Under the pieces are notes generated by a model that saw nothing but the letters and a program-made list of their open reading frames with translations, did no database searches and was not told the DNA's origin. The position numbers and the translations under genes were made by a program. A stretch of DNA of 64,000 nucleotides. Origin: DASSUW01 sp963835525. GTDB taxonomy: Bacteria; Actinomycetota; Thermoleophilia; Solirubrobacterales; Solirubrobacteraceae. Each line of letters begins with the position of its first letter. The first letter of the stretch is position 1. Below, one piece after another: positions 33,926 to 42,809 of the stretch. Location: positions 1,178,001 through 1,242,000 of the forward strand of contig CAWIFM010000008.1 of the NCBI GenBank assembly GCA_963835525.1. The letters run 5' to 3'.

Positions 33926-34528
33926 CTAGAGCCCGCGCTCGAGCAGCGCCAGCGCCCGGTCGGCCTCGGCGCGGATCTCGTCGGCGAGCTCCGGGTGGCG
34001 CGCGCCCTCGAGGACGCGGCGGCGGGCGAAGTCGACCAGCGCGCGATGGACGCCCATCAGCGCGTTGGCGGTCACCCAGGGCTCGATGCCCTCGCCGGGG
34101 ACCAGCTCCGCGAGCGAGCGCGTGTAGCCCTCGAAGATCTGCCGCTCGCGCGCAAGCAGCGCCGGGCTGCTCGCGATCGTGCGCGTGAGCGCGGCGAGCT
34201 GCTCGCGCGTCTCCTCGTCCACGTCGTCGCCGAGCATGCCGCGCGGCGCGCGGACGAAGCGGCCGAACGCCTCCAGGACCGACTCGCCCTCGTCGCGGTC
34301 GCGGATCGTCCCGAGCAGCTCCTGCTCGAACGACTCCAGCCGCCAGTAGACGAGGTCCTCCTTGGTGGGGAAGTAGTTGAAGACCGTCTTCTCGGAGACC
34401 TGCGCCTCGCGCGCGATCTCGGCCACGGTCACGCGCTCGAAGCCGTCCTCGGCGAATCGGCGGCGGGCGATCTCGGCGATCTGCTGCCTCGTCTGCTGCT
34501 TCTTGCGCTCTCGCAGGCCCTCGGCCAT
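33926..34528 (-). CDS. TetR-family transcriptional repressor
   Basis: A 200-residue TetR protein. The N-terminal HTH is seen in IAEIARRRFAEDGFERVTVA followed by EIAREAQVSEKTVFNYFPTK. The C-terminal ligand domain is of the mycofactocin/MftR-like length. It is divergent from an MFS efflux gene, and the 65-base gap holds a perfect 11-base inverted repeat, so it likely represses both genes. It starts 10 bases from the DDAH gene on the same strand. Confidence 0.87.
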   Translation of the reverse strand: MAEGLRERKKQQTRQQIAEIARRRFAEDGFERVTVAEIAREAQVSEKTVFNYFPTKEDLVYWRLESFEQELLGTIRDRDEGESVLEAFGRFVRAPRGMLGDDVDEETREQLAALTRTIASSPALLARERQIFEGYTRSLAELVPGEGIEPWVTANALMGVHRALVDFARRRVLEGARHPELADEIRAEADRALALLERGL

Positions 34529-34537
34529 CGCGGTCAG

Positions 34538-34584
34538 TATAGCGACTAGAAAATTACTTGAACTAGAAACTTATAGTCGCTATA
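34538..34584. promoter_or_regulatory. Double operator between tetR and MFS genes
   Basis: TATAGCGACTA at 34538-34548 is repeated in inverted form as TAGTCGCTATA at 34574-34584, perfect over 11 bases. The right copy is itself a palindrome (TTATAGTCGCTATAA, 34572-34586). ACTAGAAA also occurs twice (34546 and 34562). Two TetR dimers binding over the divergent promoters is the simplest reading. Confidence 0.7.
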
Positions 34585-34593
34585 ACGATTGGC

Positions 34594-35904
34594 ATGACCC
34601 GCTTCCGCCTTACCTTCGCCGGCCTGCTGCTCGCCATGCTGCTGGCCTCGCTCGACCAGACGATCGTCGCCACCGCCCTGCCGACGATCGTCGCCGACCT
34701 CGGAGGGCTCGAGCAGCTCTCCTGGGTGGTGACCGCGTACCTCGTCGGCGCCACCGTGACCATGCCGCTGTGGGGCCGCGCGAGCGACCTGCACGGCCGC
34801 AAGCCGCTGTTCCTGGCGGCGATCGCCGTCTTCCTCGCCGGCTCCGCGCTCAGCGGCATGGCCGGCAGCCTCGGCCAGCTGATCGCCTTCCGCGCGCTCC
34901 AGGGCACGGGTGCCGGCGGGCTGATGACGCTCGCGATGGCGCTTGTCGCCGACATCGTGAACCCGCGCGAGCGCGGCCGCTACCAGGGCTACATCCAGAT
35001 GGTGTTCGTGGTCGCGAGCGTCGCGGGTCCGTTGCTCGGCGGCGTGTTCGCCGACCACCTGTCCTGGCGCTGGGTGTTCTACGTCAACCTGCCGATCGGG
35101 GCGGCGGCGCTCGCGCTGACCGCGAGCTCGCTGCACCTGCCCGTCCGGCGGGCGCCCGCGCGGGTCGACTATCTCGGCGGAGCGCTGCTCGCCGGCGCGC
35201 TGACCTCGATCCTGCTGGTGACCACGTGGGGCGGGCGCGAGTATGCCTGGGACGCGGCGGAGATCGCCGGCCTGGCGGCGGTGGCCGCGCTGCTCACCGG
35301 CGCCTTCGTGGCGCGCGAGCGCAGCGCGCCGGAGCCGTTGCTGCCGCTGCGCCTGTTCCGCGAGCCGGTGTTCGTGGTCGTCTCCGCCGCGCTCTTCCTC
35401 GCCATGCTGGCCTTCTTCGCCGTGATCGTGTTCATGCCGATCTACCTGCAGGTCGTCGAGGGCGCGAGCGCACCGGCCGCTACCAAGCTGTTCCCTGTGA
35501 CCGGGCTCGGGCTGATGGCCGCCGGCCTGCTGGGCCTGTCCCGCATCGGCACCGGCACCCCGCTGGTGGCCACCGGCCTGGTGCTGGCCGTGTTCGGCAT
35601 CGGCTTCGGGATGGTCACCCAGGTGCTGACGATCGCGATCCAGAACGCGGTCGACCGCCGCGATCTCGGGATCGCCACCGCATCGGCGAACCTGTTCCGC
35701 GCGCTCGGCGGCGCGTTCGGCGTGGCCCTGTTCGGCTCCGTGTTCGCGTCCCGCCTCGGCAGCGACCCCGAGCATCTGCAGGGCGCCGGCGCGAGCGAGG
35801 TCGCGAGCGCACTCCATACCGTCTTCCTCATCGGCGCGCCGGTCGCCCTGCTCGGCCTGCTCGTCGTCCTGGCCCTCCGCGAGATCCCCCTCCGCACCGC
35901 CTGA
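34594..35904 (+). CDS. MFS drug:H+ antiporter (DHA2, EmrB/QacA-like), possibly with an internal deletion
   Basis: A 436-residue major facilitator protein. The opening LDQTIVATALPTIVADLGG, the loop GRASDLHGRKPLF and the motif-C block GPLLGGVFADHLSWRWVFYVN define the DHA2 family. It exports hydrophobic compounds by proton exchange. After GASA the expected block with a whole membrane helix, ending TGRYK, is missing. The residues TGRY can be read in another frame at 35472-35483, just before KLFPVTG resumes. So about 25 codons seem deleted and one base gained. The protein may be non-functional unless this is an assembly fault. Controlled by the divergent TetR. Confidence 0.85.
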   Translation: MTRFRLTFAGLLLAMLLASLDQTIVATALPTIVADLGGLEQLSWVVTAYLVGATVTMPLWGRASDLHGRKPLFLAAIAVFLAGSALSGMAGSLGQLIAFRALQGTGAGGLMTLAMALVADIVNPRERGRYQGYIQMVFVVASVAGPLLGGVFADHLSWRWVFYVNLPIGAAALALTASSLHLPVRRAPARVDYLGGALLAGALTSILLVTTWGGREYAWDAAEIAGLAAVAALLTGAFVARERSAPEPLLPLRLFREPVFVVVSAALFLAMLAFFAVIVFMPIYLQVVEGASAPAATKLFPVTGLGLMAAGLLGLSRIGTGTPLVATGLVLAVFGIGFGMVTQVLTIAIQNAVDRRDLGIATASANLFRALGGAFGVALFGSVFASRLGSDPEHLQGAGASEVASALHTVFLIGAPVALLGLLVVLALREIPLRTA

Positions 35905-35916
35905 AAGGAGCATCCG

Positions 35917-36306
35917 ATGCCCAAGGTCCTGGTCCGCAGCGAGGAGTCCGCCGGCGTGGTGTCCGTGATCGACAACACGGTCCCGGCCGGCTTTCCCGGC
36001 CCGCCGCTGCACAAGCACGACTTCGACGAGGCGTTCTACGTCGTCGAGGGCGAGCTGACCTTCCAGGTGGAGAACCAGCTCGTCACCAAGCGCGTGGGCG
36101 AGCTCGCGTTCGCGCCGCGCAACGTCGCCCACACGTTCGCCAACCTGTCCGGCGCCCCGGCGCGCTACGTGCTGGTCTGCACGCCGGCCTCCTTCGAGCG
36201 CTACTTCGCGCGGATGGAGGCCGAGGAGGCGGGCGTCGAGCCGCCCGAGTGGGCGATGCAGGGTTGGCCCGAGGTCACGCGCGTCGGACCGAGGATCGGC
36301 GAATAG
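35917..36306 (+). CDS. Cupin-domain protein
   Basis: A 129-residue single-cupin protein. Motif 1 is PPLHKHDFDEAFYVVEGELTF with HxH and E ligands; motif 2 is APRNVAHTFANLSG with the second histidine. It binds a metal and acts as a small oxygenase or ligand-binding protein. AAAGGAG precedes its ATG by six bases, and it starts 12 bases after the MFS stop, so it is probably co-transcribed with the pump under TetR control. Confidence 0.83.
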   Translation: MPKVLVRSEESAGVVSVIDNTVPAGFPGPPLHKHDFDEAFYVVEGELTFQVENQLVTKRVGELAFAPRNVAHTFANLSGAPARYVLVCTPASFERYFARMEAEEAGVEPPEWAMQGWPEVTRVGPRIGE

Positions 36307-36314
36307 CAGCATTG

Positions 36315-36326
36315 ACTTATATAAGT
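36315..36326. promoter_or_regulatory. Palindrome within the promoter of the ArsR-SRPBCC operon
   Basis: ACTTATATAAGT is a perfect 12-base palindrome. TTGACT (36312) and GATAAC (36334), 16 bases apart, look like -35 and -10 boxes, so the palindrome lies in the spacer. A repressor here would block polymerase. Transcription would start about at the GTG at 36349, suggesting a leaderless message. Confidence 0.55.
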
Positions 36327-36348
36327 GAATCTTGATAACATCATCGAT

Positions 36349-36702
36349 GTGCACGCGTTCGACGTCCTCGGCGACCCGGTCCGCAGGCGCATCCTCGAGC
36401 TGCTCGCCGCCGGCGAGCACACGTCCGGTGCGATCACCGAGGTCATCCGGGAGGAGTTCGGGATCACCCAGCCAGCGGTCTCCCAGCATCTGCGCGTGCT
36501 GCGCGAGTCCGGCTTCGCGACGGTGCGCCCCGAGGGCGCCCGGCGGCTCTACGCCGTCGACCCGGAGCCGCTGCGCGACGTGGACGCCTGGCTCGACCGC
36601 TTTCGCGCGTTCTGGACCCCGCACCTGGACGCGCTCGCCACCGAGATCGCCCGTGGCCGGCGCCAGCGCCGGCTCAACCCCGACGAGAGGAGCAGCCCAT
36701 GA
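36349..36702 (+). CDS. ArsR-family regulator (SRPBCC-linked type)
   Basis: A 117-residue winged-helix regulator: HAFDVLGDPVRRRILELLAA at the N-terminus, recognition helix QPAVSQHLRVLRESGF. There is no CxC metal motif, as in the group paired with SRPBCC proteins. GTG at 36349 is chosen because the family begins at HAFDVLGDP and an earlier GTG (36325) overlaps the palindrome and promoter. Its stop overlaps the SRPBCC start (ATGA), the classic two-gene arrangement. Confidence 0.82.
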   Translation: MHAFDVLGDPVRRRILELLAAGEHTSGAITEVIREEFGITQPAVSQHLRVLRESGFATVRPEGARRLYAVDPEPLRDVDAWLDRFRAFWTPHLDALATEIARGRRQRRLNPDERSSP

Positions 36703-37328
36703 TCGACGTCGACCACCAGATCAGCAGCGTCGACCGCCGGATCGGCAGCCGGACGCTGTCCGCCGGTGACGCGCGCACACTGACGATCTCGCGCATGTAC
36801 GACACCACGCCCGAGGATCTCTGGGACGCCTGCACCAACCCAGAGCGCCTGCCGCGCTGGTTCCTGCCGGTGTCCGGCGACCTGCGGCCGGGCGGCCGCT
36901 ACGCGTTCGAGGGCAACGCGTCGGGCACGATCGAGCGCTGCGAGGCGCCGCACAGCCTCGACGCGACGTGGGAGTACGGCGGCCAGACCTCGTGGGTCGA
37001 GGTGCGTCTCACGGCCGAGCCGGGCGGCACGCGTTTCGCGCTCGAGCACATCGCCCACGTGGAGGACGAGATCTGGGCGCAGTACGGCCCGGGCGCCGTG
37101 GGGGTCGGCTGGGACGGGGCCGTCATGGGCCTCAGCCTCCACCTCGCCAGCGGGGGCGAGCCGGTCGATTCCGAAGCCGTCCAGGCGTGGCAGGCGTCCG
37201 ACGAGGGCCGGGAGTTCACCAGCCGCTCGAGCGAGGCGTGGGGCGAGGCGAGCATCGCCTTCGGCACCGACCCCGACGAGGCGCACGCGGCGGCGGAGCG
37301 GACCACGGGCTTCTACACGCCCGCCTGA
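36699..37328 (+). CDS. SRPBCC/AHSA1-family protein
   Basis: A 209-residue START/Bet v1-fold protein. The typical opening strand is LTISRMYDTTPEDLWDACTN, then PERLPRWFLPVSGDLRPGG, and a C-terminal helix region GWDGAVMGLSLHLA. Members bind hydrophobic ligands and are nearly always paired with an ArsR regulator, as here with an ATGA overlap. The ligand is unknown. Confidence 0.85.
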   Translation: MIDVDHQISSVDRRIGSRTLSAGDARTLTISRMYDTTPEDLWDACTNPERLPRWFLPVSGDLRPGGRYAFEGNASGTIERCEAPHSLDATWEYGGQTSWVEVRLTAEPGGTRFALEHIAHVEDEIWAQYGPGAVGVGWDGAVMGLSLHLASGGEPVDSEAVQAWQASDEGREFTSRSSEAWGEASIAFGTDPDEAHAAAERTTGFYTPA

Positions 37329-37803
37329 TCAGGCGAGCGCGACGACGGCCTCGACCTCGACCGGCATGCCGAAGGGCAGCTCGCCGGCGCCGATCGCCGA
37401 CCGCGCATGGCGGCCGGCTTCGCCCCACAGCTCCAGGATCAGGTCGCTGAAGCCGTTGATCGACGGCCGGCGTCGCGTTGAAGCCCTCGGCGCAGCTCAC
37501 GAAGCCGAGCGCCTTGATCCAGGCCGTCACGCGGTCGAGGTCGCCGAGCTCGCGCTCGAGCGAGGCGAGCATCGACAGGCCGGTGGCCCGCGCCGCCTCG
37601 TAGGCCTGCTCGACGGTGACCTCGCCGCCGACGCGGCCTGTGAAGAGCACCCGGTCGCCGTCGAGCGGCCCGTGGCCCGAGACGTACGCGAAGTCGCCGT
37701 GCACGCGCACGAACGCGAACGGCAGCCGCACGCCGGGCGGGGCGGCCGGCGGGGCCGGAAGCGTGAGGCCCAGCTCAGCCAGCCGATCTGCGATTGCGCC
37801 CAT
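37329..37803 (-). pseudogene. RidA/YjgF-family protein with apparent frameshift
   Basis: The N-terminal two-thirds reads as a RidA protein (FAFVRVHGDFAYVSGHGPLDG, then AWIKALGFVSCAEGFNATPAV). At 37461 one extra base shifts the frame. The next frame continues the family perfectly (INGFSDLILELWGEAGRHAR, then ELPFGMPVEVEAVVALA) to a stop at 37329. The span is 158 codons plus one base. RidA proteins deaminate reactive enamines. Either a recent pseudogene or a sequence error. Confidence 0.75.
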
Positions 37804-37822
37804 CGGCGCAACGATACGGCGC

Positions 37823-37918
37823 TCAGTGTCCGTGGTTGCCGGCCCACGTCAACGCCACGAAGACCGCGAAGGTCAGCAGCGCGAGCACGGCGGCGAAGAT
37901 GTCCGGCAGTTCGATCAC
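37823..37918 (-). CDS. Possible 31-residue single-pass membrane miniprotein
   Basis: A GTG-started frame encodes 31 residues with one hydrophobic helix (LPDIFAAVLALLTFAVFVAL) and a polar tail TWAGNHGH. The composition resembles real small membrane proteins, but no ribosome site is visible and it stands alone in the 180-base gap between the RidA gene and the next membrane protein. Weakly supported. Confidence 0.3.
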   Translation of the reverse strand: MIELPDIFAAVLALLTFAVFVALTWAGNHGH

Positions 37919-37986
37919 GAGGTCATGGTTGCGGACGACCCGTTAGGGAGCCTTAGGGCAAGGCAAACCGCTGATAAATCCTCCGC

Positions 37987-38811
37987 TCAGAGGTTGTCGC
38001 GCTCGGGCACGGCGATGCGCAGCGCGTAGAGCGAGAGGGCCAGCAGCGCGAGCATCAGCGCGATCCAGAGGCCGGCGCCGCTGACGTCGTCCGGGTGAAG
38101 GACCGGCAGCAGGAGCAGCAGGACGCTCCAGGCGGCGAGCGTGGCGTAGGGGATCAGCGCCTCGGCCGGGCGCCGCAGCCCGAACGCGCAGCTGAGCAGC
38201 ATCGTCCCGAACAGCATGTACCAGGCGGCGACGGCGCGGCCGAGCAGCGGCGTGAGCGGCCACGGCCAGTGCTCCCCGAGCTCGACCGGCGCCACGAACA
38301 GCGCGACGGCGCCCACCAGCACCAGCGCGCCGACGATCGCCGACACCATCCGAAGCGGCCGCAGCCGCGGATCGGCTCCCGGGTCGGGGTCGGCCGCGCG
38401 CCGCTGACGGGCGACGAGGAACGGCACGGCGAGCGGAACGCCTGCGTAGACGATCGCCCACACCCAGGTCGGCACGTAGTCCCACTTGAAGCGGTCCTCG
38501 TGGATGATCGTCGCCGCGAACAGCGTGGCCGCGAGCACCCACAACGCGGGCGGGAGCGTCGAGAACGTGCGCCAGCGCGACGCGGTCGCCAGCACGAGCC
38601 CGGTGGCGAGCGTGCCGGCCAGGAACCCGGCCCCGATGAACGCCGCGTTGACCGCCGGCAGGATCGACCAGGCGTAGTCGGTGTCGGCGCGGCCCGGGAC
38701 GAAGTAGAGGAACAGGCCGTTGAGGGCCGCGAGCACCAGCAGCACCCAGATTCCGGCGCGGGTGAGCGCCTGCACGCTGCCGTCGGTGCGGGTCGGGGCG
38801 CTCGTGGTCAC
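37987..38811 (-). CDS. Polytopic membrane protein of unknown function
   Basis: A 274-residue protein with about seven or eight hydrophobic segments (for example IWVLLVLAALNGLFLYFVPG and MVSAIVGALVLVGAVALFVA) and short polar loops with HEDRFKWDYVP and HPDDVSG. No recognisable transporter or enzyme motif was found. GTG start at 38811. It lies 38 bases downstream of a LacI-type regulator on the same strand and could be co-transcribed. Confidence 0.75.
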   Translation of the reverse strand: MTTSAPTRTDGSVQALTRAGIWVLLVLAALNGLFLYFVPGRADTDYAWSILPAVNAAFIGAGFLAGTLATGLVLATASRWRTFSTLPPALWVLAATLFAATIIHEDRFKWDYVPTWVWAIVYAGVPLAVPFLVARQRRAADPDPGADPRLRPLRMVSAIVGALVLVGAVALFVAPVELGEHWPWPLTPLLGRAVAAWYMLFGTMLLSCAFGLRRPAEALIPYATLAAWSVLLLLLPVLHPDDVSGAGLWIALMLALLALSLYALRIAVPERDNL

Positions 38812-38849
38812 GCCCCCGAGATTGCCAGTTCTCGCCGCCGCGCGAAAGG

Positions 38850-39890
38850 TCAGCGCGGGGCCGCGGTGGTCCGCCGGACCTCGAGCTCGAGCTCGAGCTG
38901 CTCCTCCCAGGGCGGCGGCTGCTCGCCCTCGATCGCGGCGACGAGCCACTCGACCGCGCGGCGTCCGCTCTCCTCGAGCGGCTGGTGCACGGTGGTCAGC
39001 CCGATGTAGCTCGCGACCTCGAGGTCGTCGAAGCCGACGACCGAGACGTCGCCGGGCACGGCGAGGCCCAGGTCGCTCGCGGCCTCGAGCACGCCCAGGG
39101 CCTGCGTGTCGGAGGCGGCGAAGATCGCCGTCGGCGGCTCGGGGAGCGCGAGCAGCTCGCGCGTCAGGCGATGCGCCACCAGCCGGCCGTGCGGTCCGTG
39201 CCGCTCGAGCGCGGCATCGATCGGGAGGCCGGCACCTTCGAGCGCGCGACGGTAGCCCTCGCACCGCCGGTCGCTGGACACGAACCCGAGGCCGGGGTCG
39301 GCCCGGTCGCCGACGAAGGCGATCCGCTCGTGCCCGAGCTCGATCAGGTGGCCCGTGGCGAGCGCGCCGCCGGCGATGTCGTCGATCCACAGGCACGGCA
39401 GCCCGGGATGGAAGGCGTCGAGCAGGACGACGCGGGCGCCGGAGCGCAGGAACGCGTCGACCTCGCTCTCGCGCGGGGCGAGCGACACGATCAGCAGGCC
39501 GTCGCTGCGGTCGAGCGGCACGCCGTGGCCGAGGTACTCGTCGCGCTGCGCGGCGTTCGCGACGTTGCAGACGACGATGTCGTATTCGGTCTCGTCAAGC
39601 GCGGCGAGCATGCCGCGCATCCGCTGCACGGCCGAGGGATGCGTGAAGAACGGGATCACCAGAGCGAGCGTCCGGGTGGCGCCGGTGACCAGCGACCGGG
39701 CGCTGGCCCGCGGCCGGTACTCGAGCTCCTCCATGGCGGCCATGACCCGCGCGCGGGCGCGGCCGCTGACCTGGCCGTCGTTGAGCACGCGAGACACGGT
39801 GCTGGCCCCGACACCTGCCTGGGCGGCAACGTCGGCGATGGTGGCGGTGCGCCGCACTCGCGAGATCCTCCCAGACGCCTGTATTGTCAT
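38850..39890 (-). CDS. LacI-family transcriptional regulator
   Basis: A 346-residue LacI/GalR repressor. The DNA-binding head is TIADVAAQAGVGASTVSRVL followed by the hinge helix YRPRASARSL. The periplasmic-binding-protein-like core ends with ASDTQALGVLEAASDLG, VSVVGFDDLEVASYI and TTVHQP. The ligand is likely a sugar or nucleoside. It is divergent from a PAS-GGDEF gene with a 17-base palindrome between them. Confidence 0.88.
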   Translation of the reverse strand: MTIQASGRISRVRRTATIADVAAQAGVGASTVSRVLNDGQVSGRARARVMAAMEELEYRPRASARSLVTGATRTLALVIPFFTHPSAVQRMRGMLAALDETEYDIVVCNVANAAQRDEYLGHGVPLDRSDGLLIVSLAPRESEVDAFLRSGARVVLLDAFHPGLPCLWIDDIAGGALATGHLIELGHERIAFVGDRADPGLGFVSSDRRCEGYRRALEGAGLPIDAALERHGPHGRLVAHRLTRELLALPEPPTAIFAASDTQALGVLEAASDLGLAVPGDVSVVGFDDLEVASYIGLTTVHQPLEESGRRAVEWLVAAIEGEQPPPWEEQLELELEVRRTTAAPR

Positions 39891-39894
39891 CCGA

Positions 39895-39911
39895 CCGCAC
39901 CGTGGGTGCGG
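39895..39911. promoter_or_regulatory. 17-base palindrome between lacI-type and PAS-GGDEF genes
   Basis: CCGCACCGTGGGTGCGG has perfect 7-base arms around GTG. It fills most of the 30-base gap between the divergent starts at 39890 and 39921. It could be an operator for the LacI-type protein; the odd spacing is not typical of LacI sites. Confidence 0.4.
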
Positions 39912-39920
39912 CAGGCGACG

Positions 39921-41537
39921 ATGGGTCGGGATCCGGAACAGCAAGGGGAGCTGCGCCGTACCGCTGAGCTCGCATTCTCGGTGCTCGGCTCGCTGTCCGA
40001 GACGAGCATCCTGGTGTTCGACACCGAGCTGCGCTACGTGCTCGCCGGCGGCGGCGCGCTGGGCGCCCACGGCTACGACGCGGGCCAGCTCGAGGGCCGG
40101 CGCCTGTCCGAGTTCATGGAGGGCCAGGCCTACGAGCGTCTCGCCGAGCAGTACGACGCCGCTCTGAAGGGCGAGCGCCGGCGCTTCGAGCACCGCACCG
40201 CCGACGGCAGCAAGGTCTACGACATCGACGTCGCGCCGATCGAGCGCGACGGCGCCATCGTCGGCGGACTCGCGATCTCGCGCGACATCAGCGAGCGCAA
40301 GCAGACCGAGCGGGCGCTCGCGCACAGCGCGCGCGAGTACCGCGACCTCGCCGAGCAGGCGAGCGACGTGGTGTCGCGCTCCGACGAGGCCGGCGTCTAC
40401 ACGTACGTCTCGCCCGCGTCCGCCCGGGTCTACGGCCGCGCTCCCGACGAGATGCTCGGCAGGTCGGTGTTCGAGTTCATGCACCCGGACGACCACGACG
40501 CGCACAAGCGCGCTCCGCGCGGATCTTGCCGGCGGCGCCGACGAGGAGATCGCCGAGCGCCGGATGTCGACCCCCGGCGGCGACTGGGTGTGGGTCGAGG
40601 CGCGCTGCCGGGCCCTGCGCGACGACGACGGCCGCTTCATCGGCGTGCAGTCGGCGGCGCGCGACATCTCCGACCGCAAGAATGGCCGACGAGCAGTTCC
40701 GGACCGCGTTCGACGACGCGCTGGTCGGCATCGCGCTGGTGGCCCCCGACGGCAGCTGGCTGCGCGTCAACGACGTCGCTGTGCGACATCGTCGGCTACT
40801 CGCGCGAGCAGCTCTACGGCATGACGTTCCAGGACATCACGCATCCCGACGACCTCGACGCCGACGTCGCCCAGCTCGAGGAGACGCTGGCCGGCACTCG
40901 CGCGGGCTACCAGATGGAGAAGCGCTACCTGCGCCCGGACGGCCGGGTGGTGTGGTCGCTGCTGTCGGTCTCGCTCGTGCGCGACGCCGCCGGCGCGCCG
41001 CTGCACTTCATCTCACAGGTGCTGGACATCTCCGAGCGCAAGCGGCTCGAGTCCGAGCTGAGCAGGCTCGCCACACGCGACGACCTCACCGGCCTCTACA
41101 ACCGCCGGTTCTTCGAGCGCGAGGTCAAGCAGGCGCTGCGGCTGCTGCGCCGCCACGGCGGGCAGGCCTCGGTGCTGTTCGTCGACCTCGACCGCTTCAA
41201 GGAGGTCAACGACACGCTGGGCCACCAGTGCGGCGACGACCTGCTCAAGCACGTCGCCCTCGTCCTCACCGGCAGGCTGCGCGAGAGCGACGTGATCGCG
41301 CGCCTCGGCGGCGACGAGTTCGCCGTGCTGCTGCCGGTGACCGGCGCCGACGGCGCGGCCGCCATCGTCAAGTCGCTCGAGCAGGAGTTCATCGAGCGGC
41401 CCGCGCTGCTCGAGGGCCGGGCCGTGACGGCGCGCGCGAGCATCGGCGTCGCGGAGCTGGACGCCGAGCTCGACGTGGACGGGGTGCTGCGGCGGGCCGA
41501 TCAGGCGATGTACGCCGTCAAGCGCTCACGCTCATGA
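39921..41537 (+). pseudogene. PAS-PAS-PAS-GGDEF diguanylate cyclase with three apparent frameshifts
   Basis: Three PAS domains, each closing with an ISERK/ISDRK segment, are followed by a GGDEF domain with an intact active site (ARLGGDEFAVLLP) preceded by DDLTGLYNRRFFEREV. It would make cyclic di-GMP. The frame shifts by +1 near 40509 (after DAHK), near 40681 (at ISDRKN/MADEQFR) and near 40778 (WLRVND/LCDIVGY), so the original frame returns. Removing three bases gives a continuous protein of about 537 residues. As written, the middle PAS region is garbled but the reading stays open throughout. Sequence error is a serious possibility. Confidence 0.78.
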
Positions 41538-42215
41538 CTTGACCGAGGCCACGAAGCCGCGGACGTCGCCGGCGGGCTCCGAGTACGCCTCGCCGAGCGC
41601 CGACTCCATCGCGCTCATGTACTCCTCGGCCCAGTCCGGGAACGGGTAGTCGATCGCGCGCAGGAACTCGAGCGTCGCGGCCAGCCGGATGTCGGCGATC
41701 GAGGGGTGGTCGCCGCCGATGAACCTCTGGCCGTCCATGAAGTAGGAGTGGAAGACCTCGAGCGGATCGGCGAGCGCCGTCTCGGCGTCCTTGGCCGCCT
41801 TCGCCTTCATGTCGTCGTCGGCCTCCGACGTGGCCACCTCGCCGGCGTACTGCGGGAAGCCGAGCGTCGGATACGTGGCGCGCGCCAGCAGCGGATAGAA
41901 GGTCCCGATCAAGTAGAACATCGCGTTGTCGACCATCGCGCGCCGGCCCGGATCGGTCGGGTAGAACTGGTCCAGCCCGTGCTTGTTGCACAGGTAGGCC
42001 ATGATCGCGCAGCTCTCGCCGAGCGTCCCCCTCGGCAGCCCTTCCTCCTCCAACATCGGCGTCAGGTGGGCCGGGTACTTATCGAGATACTCGGGCTCGG
42101 TCGTCTTGCCCCAGACGTTGACCTCCTCGAAGTCGAGCCCTGCGGCTCGCACGAAGATCCGCACCGTCAAGTTGTTGACGCTGGGGGTGAGGATGTTCAG
42201 CGTGTTCGCAGCCAT
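41532..42215 (-). CDS. Glutathione S-transferase-fold protein
   Basis: A 227-residue GST. The thioredoxin-like N-terminal domain begins LNILTPSVNNLTVRIFVRAA and includes GESCAIMAYLCNKHG (the ES motif of the thiol-binding site). The helical C-terminal domain ends with GGDHPSIADIRLAATLEFLR (the conserved N-capping region). Actinobacteria often lack glutathione, so another thiol or a dehalogenase/isomerase role is possible. Last gene of a four-gene operon with VOC, PaaK and citrate-synthase-like genes; ends next to the GGDEF gene stop. Confidence 0.85.
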   Translation of the reverse strand: MAANTLNILTPSVNNLTVRIFVRAAGLDFEEVNVWGKTTEPEYLDKYPAHLTPMLEEEGLPRGTLGESCAIMAYLCNKHGLDQFYPTDPGRRAMVDNAMFYLIGTFYPLLARATYPTLGFPQYAGEVATSEADDDMKAKAAKDAETALADPLEVFHSYFMDGQRFIGGDHPSIADIRLAATLEFLRAIDYPFPDWAEEYMSAMESALGEAYSEPAGDVRGFVASVKS

Positions 42216-42224
42216 GCGCTCCTC

Positions 42225-42809
42225 CTAGCGGTAGGGGTCCTTTGGTGACCGGTCGTCGGACAGCGACTCGCGCGAGCGCTCGGCGAGCCGCTCGATCGCG
42301 TCGGCGACGTGGACGCGGTCGATGTGGTGGTCGCCGCGCTCGACGCGGAGCTTGTGCGCTTCGAGCAGCACCTCGCCGTGCTGGTGGCCGAAGGGCGGCT
42401 CGAAGCGGTAGGACGCGAGCTCGATCAGCAGGCCGAGCGGATCCTCGAAGTAGATCGAGTCCATGAACCCGCGGTCCTTGACGCCGCTGTGCCGGATGCC
42501 GCGCTCGTCGAGCCGCTCCACCGTCTGGGCGAAGGTGGCCTGCGAGACCGAGAGCGCGACGTGGTGCACGCAGCCCGGGTCCGTCGCCGTGCGCGTCGGG
42601 TCGGGCGTCCGATCCTCGTTGGTGAAGATCGTGATGAGGCGTCCGTCGCCGGGGTCGAAGTACAGGTGGCTCTCGGACGCGTTGTCGAGGTTCGGCTGCT
42701 CGAAGACGAAGGGCATGCCGAGCAGGCCTTCCCAGAAGTCGATCGAGGTCTGCCGGTCGGCGCCCACGATGGTGATGTGGTGGACGCCCTGGGTCTGAAG
42801 CTTTCTCAT
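42225..42809 (-). CDS. VOC-family (ring-cleavage dioxygenase/glyoxalase-like) protein
   Basis: A 194-residue VOC protein: GVHHITIVGADRQTSIDFWE at the start, GCVHHVALSVS opening the second module, and SIYFEDPLGLLIELASY near the end. The H...H...E metal triad fits iron- or manganese-dependent ring-cleavage dioxygenases of the extradiol type as well as glyoxalases. The ATG overlaps the PaaK stop (ATGA). Aromatic catabolism is suggested by the CoA ligase next door. Confidence 0.82.
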   Translation of the reverse strand: MRKLQTQGVHHITIVGADRQTSIDFWEGLLGMPFVFEQPNLDNASESHLYFDPGDGRLITIFTNEDRTPDPTRTATDPGCVHHVALSVSQATFAQTVERLDERGIRHSGVKDRGFMDSIYFEDPLGLLIELASYRFEPPFGHQHGEVLLEAHKLRVERGDHHIDRVHVADAIERLAERSRESLSDDRSPKDPYR

